NCBI RefSeq assembly: GCF_004015795.1
Contig: NZ_ML137218.1
Span: 2,228,968-2,292,967 of the forward strand
Length of the DNA stretch: 64,000 bases
Direction: 5' to 3'
DNA from: Falsirhodobacter deserti
Lineage (GTDB): Bacteria; Pseudomonadota; Alphaproteobacteria; Rhodobacterales; Rhodobacteraceae
The notes below the pieces were generated by a model that was not told the DNA's origin, searched no databases, and worked only from the letters and a program-made list of their open reading frames with translations. Shown here one piece after another: positions 18,788 to 27,572 of this stretch. How positions within the stretch are numbered: position 1 is the stretch's first letter; each line of letters begins with the position of its first letter. The translations under genes and the position numbers were made by a program.

Positions 18788-19439
18788 GAAGCAGCGCCTC
18801 GGCCATGGGGATGCTTTCGGGCCGTCCCACGTCGCACCAGCCGCCATCATGCACGATGCCGTGCAGGCGGCCTTCCCCGATCATCCGGTCCCACAGAACG
18901 TTCAGCGAAAAGGCGCGCTGGGCGATGCCGTTCAGCCCGCCCGGCTTCAGGATCTGCGCGCCAAGATAGGCGTGGTCCCCGCCCCGCGCCAAAGGCACCC
19001 CAAGGTGGAAATCCCCCGAGCCGCGATAGCCGGTGGCCCGGCTGGCCGGCAGCAGCAGCAGCAGCGCATCCATGCGCTCCGGATCCCATGCATTCATCAG
19101 CTGGGTCAGCGGGTTCACCCCCGTCCAGACCGCATCGGTGTTCAGCGTCATCACCGGCCCTTCGCCCAACAGGGGCAGTGCGGCCCGAAGGCCGCCGCCG
19201 GTTTCCAGAAGGTCGGGTTCATGGCTGACGGCGATGTCGGGCGGCAGGTAAGCGGTGATCCGGTCCGGAAGATAGTGGGTGTTGACGACGATGCGCCTCA
19301 CCCCAGCATCACGCGCGACGGACAGCGCGTGATCGATCAGCGGGCGGCCTGCCACGTTGATCATGGGTTTCGGGCAATCCGCGGTCAACGCGCCCATGCG
19401 GGTGCCCAGACCGGCGGCAAACAGCATCAGGGGCGGCAT
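18780..19439 (-). CDS. Nucleotidyltransferase, probable N-acetylmuramate-1-phosphate uridylyltransferase (MurU-like)
   Basis: This 219-residue enzyme of the sugar nucleotidyltransferase fold starts MPPLMLFAAGLGTRMGALTA with the nucleotide loop AAGLGTRMG and CPKPMINVAGRPLIDHAL. LNTDAVW holds the metal Asp. The adjoining kinase gene, overlapping by 13 bases, is AmgK-like; AmgK and MurU together recycle MurNAc to UDP-MurNAc in other proteobacteria. The pairing supports the same role here. Sequence alone does not exclude another sugar phosphate as substrate. Confidence 0.85.
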   Translation of the reverse strand: MPPLMLFAAGLGTRMGALTADCPKPMINVAGRPLIDHALSVARDAGVRRIVVNTHYLPDRITAYLPPDIAVSHEPDLLETGGGLRAALPLLGEGPVMTLNTDAVWTGVNPLTQLMNAWDPERMDALLLLLPASRATGYRGSGDFHLGVPLARGGDHAYLGAQILKPGGLNGIAQRAFSLNVLWDRMIGEGRLHGIVHDGGWCDVGRPESIPMAEALLHG

Positions 19440-20827
19440 TGGGCGATCCTGTCCAGAATGTCGGCCGACGGGGCGGGAAGATCCAGCACCGCGGCAAGTT
19501 CGGCCAGCGCGGGATGCGCCATGTTGCGGCGCAAATGGCCCCAGACGCGTGGGATCAGTGGCAGATAGGCAGGCTTGCCCAACGCCACCAGCCGCGAAAA
19601 CACGCCAAGGATGCGCAGGCTGCGCTGGGCACCCAGAACGGCATATTCGGCGCGGAACGTGTTCGAGGGGTCGAAGCGGTGGATCATCGCCTCCTCGGTT
19701 GCCAGATTCACGTCGCGGCGCGGGTCCTGCAAAAGCGATACGAGGTCGTATCCCCGCTGTCCCATCTGCGCCAGCTGGAAATCCAGCAGGCCGACGCGTG
19801 CCTCCTCCTTCCGCTGCGGCAGCCACAGCAGGTTGGGCGAATGGTAGTCGCGCAGGATGATCACGCGCGGGCCGTCGGCATGTGCCACGATCGCACGATG
19901 CAGCGCAGCGACGGCCGCAGTCGCATCGCCCGCCTGCCCCGTGGCGCAGCGTTGGTACCAGTCGAATGCGATCCCAGCTGCCTCTGCCCAGTCCTGCGCG
20001 GAAAGATCCGGCAGGCCTTCGGGCGCAGGTGCTGCTTGCAGTCGGGTCAGCACATCGGTCGCGGCGGCGTAAAGCTCTGCCTCCTGCTTGGGGCTTTCGG
20101 CCAGAAGGCGGGTGTAAAGGTCATCGCCAAGGTCCTCCAGCAGAAGGAAACCCCGTGGAAGATCCTCTGCGAAGATGCGGGGGGCCGACAGTCCAAGCCC
20201 CAGCAGGTGGCGTGCGATATCGGCGAAATCGCCTGCATCATCGCCATTGCGCGGCGGGGCATCCATCAGAATGGCCGTGTCATCCCCCCGCCGCAGCCGC
20301 TTATAGCTACGGGCCGAGGCATCGCCTGCCAGTGCTTCCCGATCCGCTTCGGCCCACCCTGCGGCCTGCAGCATGGCTTCGGCCTGCCGGGCGCGCAGCC
20401 GCGCGATCAGCGGTGCCGGACCGTCCAGCCGCGCCAGCCGCCCCTCGCCCTCCACCTCCAGTGCGATTCGCAGGGCGTCGGGCGGTGCAAGGTCGCCCAA
20501 GCGGTCGGGCCATTCGATCAGGCAGATCGCTTCCTGCATGGCGGCATCAAGGCCAAGCTCGATCACCTCGTCGGGGTGGGACAGGCGGTAAAGGTCGGCA
20601 TGCCAGATCTCAGGCTGCCCGTCATAGGTCTGCACCAGTGTGAAGGTGGGCGAGGGGATGTCCCGTTCCCCCGTGTGGGCATGGATCAGGGCGCGCGCCA
20701 GGTGCGTCTTGCCCATCCCGATGCCGCCGGAAAGCAGCACCGTATCGCCCGCGCGAAGGATGGCAGCCAGATCGGTGCCAAGGCGGGCAGTTGCGTCATC
20801 GTCAGAAAGGGGCAGGATCAGCGTCAT
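19427..20827 (-). CDS. Fusion of TsaE (tRNA t6A synthesis ATPase) and AmgK-like sugar kinase
   Basis: This single 466-residue protein carries two domains. Residues 1 to about 150 are TsaE: GGIGMGKTHLARALI (Walker A, about 35-49), PSPTFTLVQTY, HADLYRL and LIEWPDRL; TsaE drives the threonylcarbamoyl transfer to A37 of tRNA. Residues 160-466 are an aminoglycoside-phosphotransferase-fold kinase: LLLEDLGDDLYTRLL, RDYHSPNLLWLP (catalytic Asp) and VGLLDFQLA (metal Asp); it resembles AmgK, the MurNAc/GlcNAc anomeric kinase. The fusion is, as far as I know, common in Rhodobacteraceae. It is followed directly by the MurU-like gene. The start at 20827 avoids a Pro/Arg-rich extension. Confidence 0.9.
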   Translation of the reverse strand: MTLILPLSDDDATARLGTDLAAILRAGDTVLLSGGIGMGKTHLARALIHAHTGERDIPSPTFTLVQTYDGQPEIWHADLYRLSHPDEVIELGLDAAMQEAICLIEWPDRLGDLAPPDALRIALEVEGEGRLARLDGPAPLIARLRARQAEAMLQAAGWAEADREALAGDASARSYKRLRRGDDTAILMDAPPRNGDDAGDFADIARHLLGLGLSAPRIFAEDLPRGFLLLEDLGDDLYTRLLAESPKQEAELYAAATDVLTRLQAAPAPEGLPDLSAQDWAEAAGIAFDWYQRCATGQAGDATAAVAALHRAIVAHADGPRVIILRDYHSPNLLWLPQRKEEARVGLLDFQLAQMGQRGYDLVSLLQDPRRDVNLATEEAMIHRFDPSNTFRAEYAVLGAQRSLRILGVFSRLVALGKPAYLPLIPRVWGHLRRNMAHPALAELAAVLDLPAPSADILDRIAQCRP

Positions 20828-20885
20828 CGGCGCGAAGATGGCGGGGCGAGGGGGCGGACGCAAGGGGCATCGGCGGTGCAGGCGG

Positions 20886-22343
20886 TTATCCCACGCGCAC
20901 CACCAGCGGCGCTGCTACCTGCGGCCGGAAGCCGATCAGCGTGGCGCCGCCCGCCAGCCCCGCGTAACGGCATTCGATCCAGCGCCCGTCATTCAGCCGC
21001 ACGCCGCCTTCCCCTCCGCTGCGCGTGCGGGGGCCAAGGGTGGCAGCAAATGCCTCGATCTCGGCCCAAAGGGTCGAAGGGGCACTGGCGGCGCGCCATT
21101 CTGCGCAAAGGCTGGCAAGGTTCGCCTCGTCCAGCCGGCCGCCGGGATCTTCGTTCCACAGCCGTGCATAGGCGGAGTTCGAGATGACGAGCGTGCCCGA
21201 GGGAGAGAAAACGGCCACCGCCTCTTCCATCGCATCGATAACTGCCTGCCCCAGTTCCAGGTCGGCGCGGTACCGGCGGGTACGGGTTATTTCGCTGGAG
21301 ATATCTTCGAACAACAGCGCCATCGCGCCGTCGGGATGGGGGCGGCCCACCACGCGCCATGTCTGGCCTGTCGGCAAGCTCCATGTTTCTTCGAACCGGC
21401 CGTGGCTTGCCGCCTCCTCCAGCCCGATCATTCGCCGGCGCCAGCTGCTGTAATCCTTGGGTTCTGGGATCAGGCTGCGTTCGCGCAGCGCGTCAAGAAA
21501 GGAATAAAGCGAGAGCTTGGACGAAAGCAGGTCCGGCGGCAGGCCCGTCAGGTCCAGAAGGGCGGGATTGAAGATCTGCAGGTGGCGCTGCCGGTCGAAG
21601 ATGGCAAGGCCGGTGGGCAGGTCGGCGAAGGTACGGGCAAGCGTTTGACGAAACTCGGTCAGTTGCGCTTCGGCTTTCTTTGCGCGGGTCAGGGGCCAGG
21701 CCGCTCCGGTACGGCCGTTCCGCTGCACGGCAAGCCAGCCGCCGGAAAGCTCCACCTCATCGTCCTTGGGGAACAGACGTGGCAAGGGCCATGAGGGGGT
21801 GTCGGGTGCGGCCGCCTGCACATAGGCGGCATTGGCCCAGATCACCTCTCCGCCCGGGGTTTCCTGCCACAGCGGCACCGGAGCTTCGGCCACGATCCGG
21901 CGCAGGCGGGCCAGTTCCGTGGCCTGCGCCGTTTGGGTTGGGCCGTCCCCTGCAGGGCCTTCGCCGTCGAGCGCGATGCGGGTGATGCCGCCCGAAAGTT
22001 CTGCATGCAGGATGATCCCGTTCTGCCCGGAAAGGCGCAGATGGCCCGTCCGCTCAAGCCGGTCCAGCCCTTCGGCCACATCGGGAAACTGGCCTGCAAG
22101 ATAGGAAAGAAGGCGCGCGCGCAGGTGATCGCCTTCGGCCCGCAGGGCCGTCAGCAGGCTGCGCGCACCCGCGTTGGCATCGATCAGCCGGTCCCCGTCG
22201 AACAGGAAGACGGTTGTGCTGTCCCGCACTTGTGCAGGTGCGGGCTGGCGGCGCAGAAGCTGCCGCATGACATAACCTGCGGTGCAGGCAAGAAGCGCAA
22301 CGGCTTCAGCCCGCATCAGGTCGATCCAGCCGATGGTCTGCAT
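20886..22343 (-). CDS. Membrane-anchored PAS-domain protein without an output domain
   Basis: This protein has about 485 residues. One membrane helix at the N-terminus (LMRAEAVALLACTAGYVM) is followed by repeated PAS-like regions: about 40-130, 150-210, 240-330 (TFADLPTGLAIFDRQRHLQI, a PAS_7-type signature) and 340-470 (AVIDAMEEAVAVFSPSGTLV). There is no HisKA, HATPase, GGDEF or EAL sequence after the last PAS. It lies 69 bases downstream of regB on the same strand and 58 bases upstream of the TsaE/AmgK fusion, so it could be cotranscribed with either. Function unknown; a signal-sensing adaptor is a guess. Confidence 0.8.
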   Translation of the reverse strand: MQTIGWIDLMRAEAVALLACTAGYVMRQLLRRQPAPAQVRDSTTVFLFDGDRLIDANAGARSLLTALRAEGDHLRARLLSYLAGQFPDVAEGLDRLERTGHLRLSGQNGIILHAELSGGITRIALDGEGPAGDGPTQTAQATELARLRRIVAEAPVPLWQETPGGEVIWANAAYVQAAAPDTPSWPLPRLFPKDDEVELSGGWLAVQRNGRTGAAWPLTRAKKAEAQLTEFRQTLARTFADLPTGLAIFDRQRHLQIFNPALLDLTGLPPDLLSSKLSLYSFLDALRERSLIPEPKDYSSWRRRMIGLEEAASHGRFEETWSLPTGQTWRVVGRPHPDGAMALLFEDISSEITRTRRYRADLELGQAVIDAMEEAVAVFSPSGTLVISNSAYARLWNEDPGGRLDEANLASLCAEWRAASAPSTLWAEIEAFAATLGPRTRSGGEGGVRLNDGRWIECRYAGLAGGATLIGFRPQVAAPLVVRVG

Positions 22344-22412
22344 GTTCCGGCCCCCAGCTTGTATGGGCAAAGCTTTGTTCTTATCGGTTAACAGGACGTT
22401 AAAGCCCCGTTC

Positions 22413-23789
22413 TCAAAGGTCAATTAGGCGGTTCTGTTGCAGCGGGCCGTCATTGGGGGTGAGGGCGCTGCGCGGCCATGCCACCTCCACCACCGCGCCC
22501 GAGCGGGAGGCGCGTTCTTCGGGATTGAGAAACGGATCGGACCCGTTGGCGAAGGCAAGGGTCGCCCCAGTTCGCTCCAGAAGCGTTTTGGCGATAAAGA
22601 GGCCAAGGCCCATGCCGTCATATTCGGGCCGCACCACATCCTGCGGCTGGCGGCGGGACCGGACGAACGGCTCCCCTATCCGGCCAAGGATCTGCGGCGA
22701 AAAGCCGGTCCCGTCATCCGAAACGCGCACCAGGATGCGCGTATCGCTCCACCTCGCGTCGATCCAGACGGTGGTTTCGGCAAAATCCACGGCGTTCTGG
22801 ACAAGGTTGCGGAGGCCGTGGATCACCTCGGGGCGGCGCAGGATGGTAGGAATGCGGGCATCGGTGTCTGCCTGTTCTGGACGGGCCGAAAGCTCCACCA
22901 TTTTGCCGCGGCCCATATGCGGTTCGGCGGCCTCGCGCAGAACGGTGGTCAGCGGGGCCTGGCGCATATGGCTGTCATCCTTGCCGGCGCGGCCCATGGA
23001 TCGCAGGATGTCGCGGCAGCGGTCTGCCTGTTCGCGGATAAGGGCGGCATCCTCGTAAAGGTCGGGGTTATCGGCAAGCTCCTCCATCAACTCGGCGCTG
23101 ACAAGCTTGATGGTGGCCAGCGGAGTTCCCAGTTCATGCGCCGCCGCGGCCACGACCCCGCCCAGATCGGTCAGCTTCTGTTCGCGCGCCAAGGCCATCT
23201 GCGTGGCCAGCAGCGCCTTGGATGTCGTTCGGATCTCGGTCGAAACGCGGCGTGCATAGACCGAGGTAAAGCCAATGCCAATCACCATCGACAGCCAGAA
23301 GCCGAAGCGGAACAGGCCGGGTGTCTGAAGCAGGGTATTGTCCGAAAGCTCCATCGGCAGATGCCAAAGCGTAACAAAACTGACCCACGCAGTGGCGCAC
23401 AGCGCCAGCACGATGGTGGTGCCAAGGCTGAGGGCCGAAGCCGCGATCACCACCGGCGCAAGGATCAAAAGCACGAAAGGGTTGGACAGCCCGCCCGTCA
23501 GGAACACCAGCACCGAAAGCTGCGACATGTCGAACAACAGCGTCAGCAAGGCCTCGGCCTCGGTCAGAAGCCGGTTGCCGCGGCTGGCCCACACGAAGGC
23601 GAAATTGGCGAAGATTGCCACTGCTACCACGCTGTAGCACGCCGCCAGCGGCAGGTGCACGTCCAGCCAGCGATAACAAACGGTGATGGCCACAAGCTGC
23701 CCGAAGATCGAGATCCAGCGCAGGTTCACAAGGGTTCGCAGCCGCAGCCAGTCGCCGCGCGGCATCATGGGTCGGGAAACTCCTGGCAT
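22413..23789 (-). CDS. regB: Redox sensor histidine kinase RegB (PrrB)
   Basis: RegB is the membrane kinase that phosphorylates RegA when the respiratory chain is reduced and so controls photosynthesis, respiration, carbon and nitrogen fixation genes. The 458-residue product has about six membrane helices (residues 22-180), the ubiquinone-binding motif GGLSNPF at 99-105, the phosphoacceptor His218 in AAHELGTPLA, the redox-active Cys258 in QADRCRDILRSMG and HATPase boxes (GLRNLVQNAVDFA, DDGTGFS, DGMGLGLFI). The start could instead be the ATGs at 23768/23765. It is divergent from regA with 130 bases between; senC/prrC, which sits there in Rhodobacter, is absent. Confidence 0.95.
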   Translation of the reverse strand: MPGVSRPMMPRGDWLRLRTLVNLRWISIFGQLVAITVCYRWLDVHLPLAACYSVVAVAIFANFAFVWASRGNRLLTEAEALLTLLFDMSQLSVLVFLTGGLSNPFVLLILAPVVIAASALSLGTTIVLALCATAWVSFVTLWHLPMELSDNTLLQTPGLFRFGFWLSMVIGIGFTSVYARRVSTEIRTTSKALLATQMALAREQKLTDLGGVVAAAAHELGTPLATIKLVSAELMEELADNPDLYEDAALIREQADRCRDILRSMGRAGKDDSHMRQAPLTTVLREAAEPHMGRGKMVELSARPEQADTDARIPTILRRPEVIHGLRNLVQNAVDFAETTVWIDARWSDTRILVRVSDDGTGFSPQILGRIGEPFVRSRRQPQDVVRPEYDGMGLGLFIAKTLLERTGATLAFANGSDPFLNPEERASRSGAVVEVAWPRSALTPNDGPLQQNRLIDL

Positions 23790-23919
23790 CGCGTCCTGTC
23801 CATCTGCGAGGTTTCGCTTCCCTAGCTGCCGGGTTTTCCCGGATCAATGCAAGCGGCGGTAATTTGACGGGGGGCGCGCGATCTTCTAACCCTTTCCGAT
23901 ATCTTCAGGAGACCCCGTA

Positions 23920-24474
23920 ATGACGGAAGAGCTGCACCCGGACCTCGGTCCCGACCGGACGCTGCTGCTGGTCGATGACGACGAGCCGTTTGTGAAGCGC
24001 CTTGCAAAAGCGATGGAAAAGCGCGGATTTCAGCCTGTCACCGCTGACAGCGTGGCTGCCGGCCGTGCCTTGGCCGAGGAGGCGCCCCCCGCCTATGCCG
24101 TGGTGGACCTTCGGCTGGAGGACGGAAATGGGCTGGATGTGGTGGAAGTGCTGCGCGAGCGTCGCCCCGATTGCCGCATCGTCGTGCTGACGGGATATGG
24201 CGCGATTGCCACTGCCGTGGCTGCCGTAAAAATTGGCGCGACGGATTATCTTTCAAAGCCTGCGGATGCCAATGAACTGACACATGCGCTTCTGGCAAAA
24301 GGAGAGGCGTTTCCGGGGCCGCCGGAAAATCCCATGTCGGCCGATCGGGTTCGTTGGGAACATATCCAGCGGGTCTACGAAATGTGCGACCGCAATGTTT
24401 CGGAAACCGCGCGGCGGCTTAATATGCACCGGCGGACGCTTCAGCGGATACTTGCCAAGCGAAGCCCAAGATAG
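23920..24474 (+). CDS. regA: Response regulator RegA (PrrA)
   Basis: RegA is the DNA-binding partner of RegB. The 184-residue protein has a receiver domain (LLLVDDDEP; phosphoacceptor Asp63 in VVDLRLEDG; Thr and Lys in VVLTGYG and YLSKPAD) and the nearly invariant Fis-like helix-turn-helix at the C-terminus (NVSETARRLNMHRRTLQRIL). It starts behind TCAGGAG and is followed 88 bases later by hvrA, as in Rhodobacter. Confidence 0.97.
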   Translation: MTEELHPDLGPDRTLLLVDDDEPFVKRLAKAMEKRGFQPVTADSVAAGRALAEEAPPAYAVVDLRLEDGNGLDVVEVLRERRPDCRIVVLTGYGAIATAVAAVKIGATDYLSKPADANELTHALLAKGEAFPGPPENPMSADRVRWEHIQRVYEMCDRNVSETARRLNMHRRTLQRILAKRSPR

Positions 24475-24562
24475 CGCCTTCGATTATTAACGTATTGTGA
24501 TGTTCGCAAATGGGTTTATTTTCATTGCAGGGCAAGAACGATAACATCCCGAAGGAATCAGC

Positions 24563-24871
24563 ATGGATATCGATGCACTTTCGCTTAAAGAACTGAAGGA
24601 TTTGCGGGCGCAGGTCGATCGGGCAATCAACTCGTTCGAGGATCGCCGCAAGCGTGAAGCTGTGGCTCGGCTTGAAGCGGAAGCGCGTGAACTGGGCTTT
24701 ACGCTGCAGGATCTGGTCGATGCCGCGAATTCCAAAAAGCGCGCCCCGGCCGCGCCCAAATATGCCAATCCCGAAAATCCGTCCGATACGTGGTCCGGCC
24801 GTGGCCGCAAGCCGCGCTGGTTTACCGAAGCTGTGGCCGCCGGCCGTTCGCCTGAAGATATGGCCGTCTGA
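24563..24871 (+). CDS. hvrA: H-NS family DNA-binding regulator (HvrA/Spb type)
   Basis: This 102-residue protein has an N-terminal coiled-coil oligomerisation segment (LSLKELKDLRAQVDRAINSF) and the C-terminal H-NS DNA-binding loop NPSDTWSGRGRKPRWFTEA. In Rhodobacter HvrA (Spb in R. sphaeroides) lies beside regA and adjusts photosynthesis and nitrogen genes in response to light and ammonium. Position after regA and length match. It ends exactly where the minus-strand HD-domain gene ends (no bases between stops). Confidence 0.93.
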   Translation: MDIDALSLKELKDLRAQVDRAINSFEDRRKREAVARLEAEARELGFTLQDLVDAANSKKRAPAAPKYANPENPSDTWSGRGRKPRWFTEAVAAGRSPEDMAV

Positions 24872-25450
24872 TCACGTCAGAAGCTGGTGATGGCGCGCCA
24901 CAAAGTCGCGGCGCGTTTCCACCGGCGGACGCAAGACAAGGTCCAGCCCTTCAGTTAATTCGGGGGGCGGGGCCTTGCCGAAAAACCTTGTCGCCTCACT
25001 TTCCGAAAATCCTGCAATCCGCACTGCCTCCATTCGGGCAGATATGCGGTCTGCCTGCTTGATCCGCTTTTTCAGCGCCATCGGCAGTTTTGGCGGCAGG
25101 CCGAAACGCAGGTGGATCGCCGCTGTAAGACGGGCATCCAGATCGGCATAGGCAGGACCGATCGCGGCTTTTACGGGGCTAATCATGTCGCCGATGACAT
25201 ATTCCGGCGCATCGTGCAGCAATGCCGCAAGCCGGTCCGGCAGTGACGCTTTCGGTTCAAGCCGGGAAAAGATACGTTCCACCAGTAGGGAGTGTTCGGC
25301 CACGGAATAGGGCCAGTCACCCAAGGTTTGCCCATTCCAGCGCGCCACGAACGCAAGGCCATGGGCAATATCCCCGATCTCGATATCGACGGGGGTCGGG
25401 TCCAGAAGATCAAGCCTGCGGCCAGAAAGCATGCGTTGCCATGCGCGCAT
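24872..25450 (-). CDS. HD-domain phosphohydrolase (YfbR-like)
   Basis: This soluble protein of about 192 residues has the HD metal site: His in YSVAEHSLLVERIF, His-Asp in LAALLHDAPEYVIGD and a distal Asp in IKQADRISARMEA. YfbR-type HD enzymes are 5'-deoxynucleotidases; substrate here is not known. I take the ATG at 25450, with AAGGG about 9 bases upstream; 25459 is an alternative. Much longer upstream reading frame is not family sequence. It converges on hvrA with abutting stops. Confidence 0.8.
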   Translation of the reverse strand: MRAWQRMLSGRRLDLLDPTPVDIEIGDIAHGLAFVARWNGQTLGDWPYSVAEHSLLVERIFSRLEPKASLPDRLAALLHDAPEYVIGDMISPVKAAIGPAYADLDARLTAAIHLRFGLPPKLPMALKKRIKQADRISARMEAVRIAGFSESEATRFFGKAPPPELTEGLDLVLRPPVETRRDFVARHHQLLT

Positions 25451-25651
25451 CAGAAACATCCCTTGCTTGCAACGCCCCAATAACGAGTCCGCGTCTTTCT
25501 GGCGAGGCTTGAATGATCGGCCATTTCGCGTTTTGCCCTTTGGTCCTGCTGATTTTTCGGGTGCCATCCCAATGCGCGATCTTGGGGGAAAACCGGCAAG
25601 GTGGAACATTACTCGCCCGTTTCCGTTATGCATGGAAAGGAGGGACCGATC

Positions 25652-26056
25652 ATGTTCCGCAAGATGACCAGCCGTCTGGCCCTGGCAGGGGCCGCCCTGA
25701 CAATTGCCGCGCTGCCGGTCTCGGCAGCGATGCCGCCGCAGGGTGACCGCGTCGATCTGGCCTATTACGACAGCATCACGCGTACCGGAAACGATCAGCT
25801 TCCGACCGATCCCTACTGCGCCGAACCCAGCACCCTTGCTGCGGATCTGGGCGAAGCCTATGGCGAGGATCTGGTGCTGAGTGCCAAGCGCGACAATGGT
25901 CGGCAGTTCGATGTCTGGGCATCGGATGCGGCCGGAACATGGACGGTCAGCTATACACGGCCCGACGGGATTTCCTGCGTCATCGGTTCGGGCACCGGAT
26001 GGGATCGCGGCGAAAGCGCATCCGCCCGTCTGGAAGAGGTTGGCCTGCGCCGCTGA
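25652..26056 (+). CDS. Small secreted/periplasmic protein of unknown function
   Basis: This 134-residue product starts behind AAAGGAGGGA. Residues 1-25 are a clear Sec signal peptide ([20 protein letters not shown], cleavage after about Ala26). The mature part is acidic and has two Cys (DPYCAEP and GISCVIG) that could form a disulfide, and [14 protein letters not shown] do not recognise a characterised family. It is divergent from the HD-domain gene and upstream of ahcY with a 59-base gap. Confidence 0.75.
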   Translation: MFRKMTSRLALAGAALTIAALPVSAAMPPQGDRVDLAYYDSITRTGNDQLPTDPYCAEPSTLAADLGEAYGEDLVLSAKRDNGRQFDVWASDAAGTWTVSYTRPDGISCVIGSGTGWDRGESASARLEEVGLRR

Positions 26057-26115
26057 TTGCCCCCTTGGGCAGCGGGTGGTATGTCTTGCCGCGACTGAAA
26101 ACAACGGAACCTCTC

Positions 26116-27504
26116 ATGCCCGATTACATCGTCAAGGACATCGCCCTCGCCGGGTATGGTCGCAAAGAACTGACCATCGCCGAAACCGAAATGCCGGGGC
26201 TGATGTCGCTTCGCGAGGAGTATGGCCAGGCAAAGCCGCTGGCCGGCGCCCGCATCGCCGGCAGCTTGCACATGACGATCCAGACCGGTGTGCTGATCGA
26301 AACGTTGGTCGCCCTCGGCGCAGAGGTTCGCTGGGCCTCGTGCAACATCTTTTCCACGCAGGATCACGCGGCGGCGGCCATTGCCGAGGCAGGCATCCCC
26401 GTGTTCGCCATCAAGGGTGAAACGCTGGAAGAATACTGGTCCTATACCGACCGGATCTTCCAGTTCGAGGATGGCGCGAACCTGATCCTCGACGATGGTG
26501 GCGATGCCACGATGTACATCCTGATGGGCGCGCGCGTCGAAGCCGGCGAAACCGGGCTGATCGACACCCCCACCAGCGAGGAAGAGGTTGCCCTGTTTGC
26601 CCAGATCCGCAAGCGGCTGGAGGCAAGCCCGGGCTGGTTCACCAAGCAGCGCGACATGCTGAAGGGCGTGTCCGAGGAAACGACCACGGGCGTTCACCGT
26701 CTTTACGATCTGCACAAGAAGGGCCAGCTGCCCTTCCCAGCCATCAACGTGAACGACAGCGTCACCAAGTCGAAATTCGACAACAAGTATGGCTGCAAGG
26801 AATCGCTGGTGGACGGCATCCGCCGGGCCACCGACGTGATGATGGCGGGCAAGGTCGCCGTTGTCTGCGGTTACGGGGATGTCGGCAAGGGTTGCGCCGC
26901 CAGCCTTCAGGGCGCTGGCGCCCGCGTGAAGGTTACGGAAGTCGACCCGATCTGCGCATTGCAAGCTGCGATGGACGGCTTCGAGGTGACGCTGCTGGAA
27001 GACGAGGTGGGCACCGCCGACATCTTCATCACCACCACCGGCAACAAGGACGTGATCCGCATCGAGCATATGCGCGAGATGAAGGACATGGCCATCGTCG
27101 GCAACATCGGCCATTTCGACAACGAGATCCAGGTTGCCAGCCTGAAGAACCACAAGTGGACGAACATCAAGGAACAGGTGGACATGATCGAGATGCCCTC
27201 GGGCAATCGCATCATCCTGCTGTCCGAAGGCCGTCTGCTGAACCTTGGCAATGCCACGGGCCATCCGTCCTTCGTGATGTCGGCCTCGTTCACCAACCAG
27301 ACGCTTGCGCAGATCGAGCTTTGGACCAAGGGCGACGAATACCAGCCGGGCGTCTATATCCTGCCCAAGTCACTGGATGAAAAGGTCGCGCGCCTGCATT
27401 TGGCCAAGATCGGCGTGAAGCTTTCGAAGCTGAGCAAGGAACAGGCCGATTACATCGGGGTCACGGTGGAGGGGCCGTTCAAACCTGAACACTATCGTTA
27501 CTGA
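26116..27504 (+). CDS. ahcY: S-adenosylhomocysteine hydrolase
   Basis: AhcY splits S-adenosylhomocysteine to adenosine and homocysteine, removing the inhibitor left by methyltransferases. The 462-residue protein has [16 protein letters not shown], the NAD loop [16 protein letters not shown] (about residues 255-270), [15 protein letters not shown] and the C-terminal KPEHYRY that closes the neighbouring active site. I see no convincing SAH riboswitch in the 59 bases upstream. Start chosen at the ATG giving [15 protein letters not shown]. Confidence 0.97.
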   Translation: MPDYIVKDIALAGYGRKELTIAETEMPGLMSLREEYGQAKPLAGARIAGSLHMTIQTGVLIETLVALGAEVRWASCNIFSTQDHAAAAIAEAGIPVFAIKGETLEEYWSYTDRIFQFEDGANLILDDGGDATMYILMGARVEAGETGLIDTPTSEEEVALFAQIRKRLEASPGWFTKQRDMLKGVSEETTTGVHRLYDLHKKGQLPFPAINVNDSVTKSKFDNKYGCKESLVDGIRRATDVMMAGKVAVVCGYGDVGKGCAASLQGAGARVKVTEVDPICALQAAMDGFEVTLLEDEVGTADIFITTTGNKDVIRIEHMREMKDMAIVGNIGHFDNEIQVASLKNHKWTNIKEQVDMIEMPSGNRIILLSEGRLLNLGNATGHPSFVMSASFTNQTLAQIELWTKGDEYQPGVYILPKSLDEKVARLHLAKIGVKLSKLSKEQADYIGVTVEGPFKPEHYRY

Positions 27505-27572
27505 CAGCTGTTTTCGTTGAAAAACAGTCACTTCCTACCTATGTCAGCGGCATGTCAGAGCGGGAAGAGCAT

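Noticed and set aside
26057..26115. SAH or SAM riboswitch upstream of ahcY
   Set aside because: The 59-base gap shows none of the conserved core sequence or pairing I would need.
27505..27545. Hairpin after ahcY (CTGTTTT...AAAACAG)
   Set aside because: The stem is AT-rich and lacks a following T run on the ahcY strand, so I do not call a terminator.
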